A stretch of DNA of 64,000 nt. It comes from Parascedosporium putredinis. Taxonomy: Eukaryota; Ascomycota; Sordariomycetes; Microascales; Microascaceae. The position numbers and the translations under genes were made by a program. Under the pieces are notes generated by a model that worked only from the letters and a program-made list of their open reading frames with translations, was not told the DNA's origin and did no database searches. Each line of letters starts with the position of its first letter. Positions within the stretch are counted from its first letter, which is position 1. Below, piece by piece: positions 59,554 through 64,000 of this stretch. The stretch covers positions 1,116,001 to 1,180,000 of the forward strand of contig CASHTG010000004.1 of the NCBI GenBank assembly GCA_949357655.1, given 5' to 3'.

Positions 59554-59760
59554 CTTGGAAGACCCAACGGTGACCAGCCGCCAGCCGATGGACGGGAGCG
59601 GCTATGATTGGTTGGTGTCGTGAGATGAAGCCTGTTTTGGCCTAGCGTGCCAATCATCCAGGCTCTTGGAAGACTCCACAGTTGACACGGGAAGTGGAAG
59701 CGTCCATGATTCGCCGGCGCGCGAATTCAGGCCGTTTTTGGCCTAGTGCATTCATCTGAA
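59554..59760. repeat. Imperfect tandem duplication (~110 bp period)
   Basis: CTTGGAAGAC begins both copies (59554 and 59665). Each copy ends with a matching block (TGTTTTGGCCTAG at about 59633 and GTTTTTGGCCTAG at about 59734). The middles have diverged. About 300 bp upstream of the regulator start. Confidence 0.5.
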
Positions 59761-60046
59761 ATGAACACCCACCCACACGATGCATTAATCTAATACCGGC
59801 GAAGTCAGGGGACGTCACTGCCATGCCATAGACTTGGTTCGGTTATGAAACACTGTTGGTCTCTATTGCACTGAACATATTAGCCGACGGACAGCTAATA
59901 AGAGAAATCATGTTCTGCTATATAGAGATAGGTCTGGAGTGGCTTGGGCCACGACATCATATCTTAAAGCGTTCCACCGCTCCCGAAGAAGCCTGAATTC
60001 GCGCCCATTCCAATTATTGCAAAATCTAACCATTGTTTGAGGGATC

Positions 60047-61679
60047 ATGGTCGGAGTCCCAGGCCGCTCAAAAGCATGCCTCACCTGTCGAAAGCGAAGA
60101 AAAGGGGTGAGTGGATGAACATGCTAAATCACCATACTTTGAGGAGGGGAGGGACACTCCCTGTCTAACCGTCGGACTAGTGCGATCTCGGAAGACCCGC
60201 GTGCCTCCGGTGCAGAGAGGCTGGCTTAAAGTGTGCGGGCTACGATATCAAACGCGTATTCGTTGTGAGCACGCCTAGCAGCCGACACAATGGCTACAGA
60301 GTGCCGCTCGCCGACGCACCTACCACGCCGGGGCACCGTCTTCATCTCAATCAAATCTCCAGCGAAATATCGCATCCCCGTCTTTTAACACGGCCGGAGG
60401 AAGAAAGGCGATGTATCGATCTTTTTGGGAGGCCTACTTTCCCTCTGGGCGGCCGATTCCGATGAGCTCCTCTAGGAGCTACACATGCACTTGGACGGTA
60501 ACTGCACGGGAGCTCTACCAGGATAATGACTCTCTTCGACATGCTTTGTGGGCCAATTGCCTCTTTGTAATGGGGAAACGCCATGACGCTACATGGATGC
60601 TCAAAGAGGGGTCAAGATTGTACGGGAAAGCGTTGGCTGAACTGAGTCAGTCGTTGGGTGTACTTCAAGGAACGAAAAGAGATACATTGATAGCGACCGT
60701 AAAGTTGTTGACTATGTTCGAGGTATGGGCTTGCTATGAAACGACCAAGGACTGGCTGCTGATATCGCACATTTACAGGCCTTCTCTCAACAGAGCTCTG
60801 GACATACTGGCAATCAATCTCACGACTGGCATCATACTGGCGAGCTTGCGTTATTCACAGCTAGAACTCCAGAGGCACATATAGATGGCGACGCGCATCA
60901 CATATTTTGCGATGAGAGAGTGGACATGGTAAGCCAACACCGGAACTTAACATGCGTTATTTCGAATCAGTTCTGATGTTGTTTAGGCACTCTCTGCAGT
61001 GCTTCGACGGAGGCAGCTGGTGCTCAGCACTCCAGAATGGAAGAGCGTCCCATGGCAGAGAATACCGAAAAACCTCAAAGACATCCTCGTAGATGTGTTG
61101 GTTGACATGCCTAGACTTGTCGAAGACTTCGATAATATGCAGCAGTGCACGGAGGAGAGCAAGAAAGAGACGTTGCGGCTCGCGCTGATACAGAAGTGCT
61201 GGGAGCACGACGGACAGCTCTCGGCCTGGTTCGGCCTCCTACGCCAGGTGGCCAATGCCAGTAATACCTCCCGCCCAGAATCTCGTGCAAAGGATGTTGT
61301 CACATACGTTGCCCAAGTCCATGGCATGAGTCTATTCTGGGCCACCTCCCTCATTCTGTATAGCATTCTCTGGATGGCATCTGGGCCACAGGCAGATCTC
61401 CCCAATCGTACCGATCCAATGCAACATGCCCACAGACTCGTACAGGCAGTCGCTATCCTCCTTCAGCCCAACGCCGGACTCTATGGTCAGCAGAGTGCGT
61501 GGCTTCTCCTTGAGGTTTGCCGACACTTTGTCACAGCCGGAATTACCTCCACGCACGAGAGCGAAATGCTACTTGAGACATTGGAGAGGCTAAAAGATGG
61601 CCTAGGCAATGGCTTAACTCGGATGCTTAACACAAATCTTGTAGATCAAAATGTAGCGATAGAAGTTACCAGCACCTAA
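60047..61679 (+). CDS. Zn2Cys6 transcription factor
   Basis: About 480 residues. The zinc cluster spans the first intron: CLTCRKRRKG | CDLGRPACLRCREAGLKC, spacing C-x2-C-x6-C-x6-C-x2-C-x6-C. The fungal-specific region follows (RCIDLFWEAYFP, a DNDSLRHALWANCLFVMGK-type segment, then TVKLLTMFE). Exons: 60047-60106, 60181-60722, 60779-60928 and 60987-61679; introns are 74, 56 and 58 nt with GT/AG ends. One frame slip at the T run 60422-60426. The domain layout (short linker, no obvious coiled coil) is that of fungal_trans_2 regulators. Its target is unknown; neighbours are the SGNH gene and a membrane protein. Confidence 0.9.
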
Positions 61680-62544
61680 ACTGGGTTGAACGTGCTGAGC
61701 ACCTACTGTAGGTCGAGAACAGTCTCACAAGGGGGGGTCTCTCCCGCATAGAGTATCACACATGTGTTCGGCTTTGGACTGGAACAGACGAAGCCCACAG
61801 GCAGAAAGGCCGGGTACTGAAATGTGGGCTCAATTGATGAACTCCCGATCGTCTCCAAGGCGTGTTTGAGGATGTCCCGATGACGATTTTCCATGTTCAG
61901 ACCCGTTGAAATTCTAGCGACCAGTATTTCAACCCGCTACGCATTTCGGAGGCTTATTACATGGACCTGTTTTCACTGAGGTTGTGAATCTATGGAGTCG
62001 TGTGAGCTGCATCCAGCCACTTGCGATTGCCGTCCGGGAAAGCGGGTGCGATATCAGGCGCATGCCTCAAGTACATGTACACTAGCTTTTGAACGACCCA
62101 CCAAGTCAAGGATAAACAAAATGCGGGGGATACAAAATGGAGAAATGTGGGAGAAGCAATCTGCGTGGTAATCGCGACTGAAATTTACGCCGCAGCACTT
62201 GCTCAATTTCTTCAGCTCTTTGGCGCCCGTGTGAGGTTATTGGTAGGGTGCTGCGAGAATGACAATCCTGGGGTTCGCCATTGGCTCCAAAGAAATTAAG
62301 ATGAACGCTGAAAAGACACTGCATGGCTTTGGTGCTTCAATATTTTCCCAATCCGGCACACCAGTCCACGATGGGCAAAACCCCTTGACCCCCGGTGGGC
62401 GCTTGGTGCATGGTGCCTCTCACGGGCCCGTCATGATAGATAATAAAGCCGTCAACGCTCACCATTTCGAGACGAGATGCGTCGCGTTGTCTTGCCTCGC
62501 CTTCGTCCATTTTCTCGGCCGCGTTAGAGCACTCTCCCATCGAC
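61680..62544. other. Intergenic region, no supported gene
   Basis: About 860 bp. A 63-residue minus frame at 61703-61894 (MENRHRDILKHALETIGSSS...) reads protein-like but lacks further exons or a known domain. A GTACATGTAC palindrome lies at 62071-62080. Otherwise nothing seen. Confidence 0.4.
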
Positions 62545-64000
62545 ATGACCGCCCCGCAAGGTCAGCCTGTCAAGCTAGGCCAAGATTCCAAGCCAGTGCA
62601 GAATGATCTTTCGCCACTCAAAAGCTGGGCTTCCTAACCATTGCAACACTTGGAGTGGGTCATCTGGTCATCGCCGGATGTTGTTGTTTCTTGTCCTTTT
62701 TGTGGTTCAGCGATGAACAGAATGCGCTTTGGCTTCGGATTGTGACATCCGACTGGGTCACCAGATCGGTGACCCTCACGGCGCTCATTATTCGCCTCGT
62801 CGTTGGTCTGCAGGTCGTCTCTTGTGTCGCGATGCTGTCCGCGATGCTTCTCGAGGCGTTTGCCGTTCCGCTGCGAGTCGCACCCGCCATCTCGATGATG
62901 GCGGCGAATGGCGTGGGCCTCGTGTCGTTTCTCATGAACTGTTTCGCCGGTGGCTCATCCCGTGGAACTCTAGTTCGCGTAATCGTCGTGGGACTCACGC
63001 TCAGCTACTGCCTTCTCCAATTCACCTCCACCATACTTCTGTCTGACGTTAGCCGAGGCTTTGTCACTGCGCGGATCGATGAACCACAGACCCCCGCTGC
63101 CTTGTTCGGCACTGTTGGTCCGCTTGGCGCCGGTATCAATGGTCGATATCTCTATCGAAAGCCAATTTTCCCGGCCTTCGCGGAGCTAAAGGAAGGCATC
63201 GATGGGGGTGTCGAGGAGTCTCTAACAGATAGAACCGCGGACACCGGAACAACCCTCCGAGCCTACCTTCCGATCAACGACACTCAGACGAGGCGAGATG
63301 TGCAAGACTATACTGGGCCGGCGACGCTTTTCGACAACAGGGTTTTCTGCACGAGGCCACTAATTCAGGATCCCTCGTTCTACGCCGAAACCCATCAAAG
63401 TGCCCTCGCGTTAACCGGAGAGTTGCGTTTCTCTAGCGTCCTCGGCGACGACTTGCCAACGATCCCACGATTCAGCAGGGCAAGCGGAGGCTTGGACACT
63501 ATACCAATCCTGTGCTCCATGCCGGTCAGGGCTCCTAGGGAAGAATGGTCCAACGCAGAACAGCTGCCATTGTCGATTTGTCTGCTGCAGTTCGACCCGC
63601 TCCTCGGAGGGGTAGCATCTATCATGCATGAAGCTGGCGGTGCGGCCGAAGAGGACAACTCTGTCGCCACCACGGTGGCCTTTCTTGTCGTGAGCACCGA
63701 GGGATACGATGGGTGGTACAACACTTTTGAGCCGTGGGCCAGTTCTCCTCCACAGTTTACTTCGGAGGAAGATGCAGGTGTATGGACACGCATTAATACC
63801 GAGTGGAGGAACTCGAGTGCCCTAGTTACTCTTTGCTATTCATCCATGGCCCATGTAACTACGGACATTCACGCATATCGGAGCGGGCCTGCAACCTCCG
63901 AGCCAACGTCTAAGAGAAACGGCACTCGGCTTGACACAACCGACATTCAAACATACTTTGGCAGCGGAGACACGGCTGAACCCTCTAAACGTAGCCTTTT
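62545..64000 (+). CDS. Polytopic membrane protein, unknown function (partial, runs off window)
   Basis: At least 485 residues, no stop before the window edge. ATG at 62545 starts a short polar tail (MTAPQGQPVKLGQ). A one-base slip at 62631-62632 leads into a single open frame to the end. Four hydrophobic segments are seen: WAFLTIATLGVGHLVIAGCC, the region ~62770-62830, ~62860-62940, and ~62970-63030. Then comes a long, probably extracytoplasmic, domain with several NxS/T sites and spaced cysteines. I do not recognise the family; it resembles lineage-specific fungal membrane proteins with a conserved N-terminal bundle and large outer domain. Coding signal is good throughout. Confidence 0.75.

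Larger units (their letters stand above)
58897..60046. promoter_or_regulatory. Divergent intergenic region, SGNH / Zn2Cys6 regulator
   Basis: 1.15 kb between two divergent starts. It holds the SGNH TATA box (59015-59022) and an imperfect duplication at 59554-59760 described separately. A 79-residue minus frame at 59296-59535 is unrecognised and probably spurious. Confidence 0.5.

Noticed and set aside
1..64000. CRISPR arrays, insertion sequences or retrotransposon genes
   Set aside because: No regularly spaced repeats, transposase, integrase or reverse transcriptase motifs were seen on either strand.

Overview
The window is nuclear DNA of a filamentous ascomycete (Pezizomycotina). Coding regions are interrupted by 55-160 nt introns with GTAAGT/GTATGT-type donors, CTAAC-like branch sites and YAG acceptors. 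The gene content is typically fungal: Zn2Cys6 and C2H2 regulators carrying the fungal-specific transcription-factor domain, a PDR-type ABC transporter, a TOK1-type two-pore potassium channel, Dal5- and Hol1-type MFS carriers, and an Avt-type amino acid transporter. A Sordariomycete is plausible, but I cannot place it more narrowly from sequence alone.

Layout. 1-3.9 kb: no recognisable gene. 3.9-12.4 kb: a ~2,100-residue SpvB/FG-GAP/RHS (toxin-complex-like) gene on the minus strand, with an unknown ~406-residue gene diverging from it. 12.9 kb: tRNA-Lys(CUU). 13.4-18.2 kb: HAD hydrolase, GNAT acetyltransferase and flavin monooxygenase. 20.8-27.5 kb: Hol1-like MFS carrier, TOK1 channel and arylsulfotransferase-fold protein. 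28.1-46.1 kb: a candidate catabolic island made of a Dal5-like permease, Zn2Cys6 regulator, Avt amino acid transporter, CE4 deacetylase/imidase-like hydrolase, zinc alcohol dehydrogenase, amidase-signature enzyme, SDR and C2H2/fungal_trans regulator. 46.5-58.9 kb: secreted carboxylesterase, a divergent glycogen synthase, PDR ABC transporter and a small secreted SGNH-like protein. 60.0-61.7 kb: a second Zn2Cys6 regulator. From 62.5 kb a membrane protein runs off the window end.

How the genes may work together. The 28-46 kb block pairs two uptake systems with two C-N hydrolases, two NAD(P)-dependent redox enzymes and two regulators. Several of its promoters carry clustered HGATAR (AreA/NIT2-type) sites. 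This is consistent with a nitrogen-repressed route for scavenging an amide, imide or related nitrogen compound. The substrate is inference only.

Quality caveat. Nearly every multi-exon gene is interrupted by one or more single-base frame slips located in short homopolymer runs. Protein similarity continues straight across them in the next frame. This pattern across unrelated and otherwise well-conserved genes points to consensus errors in the assembly rather than wholesale gene death, so gene spans below are given across such slips. The clearest exception is an in-frame TAG in the RHS gene, which an indel does not explain.
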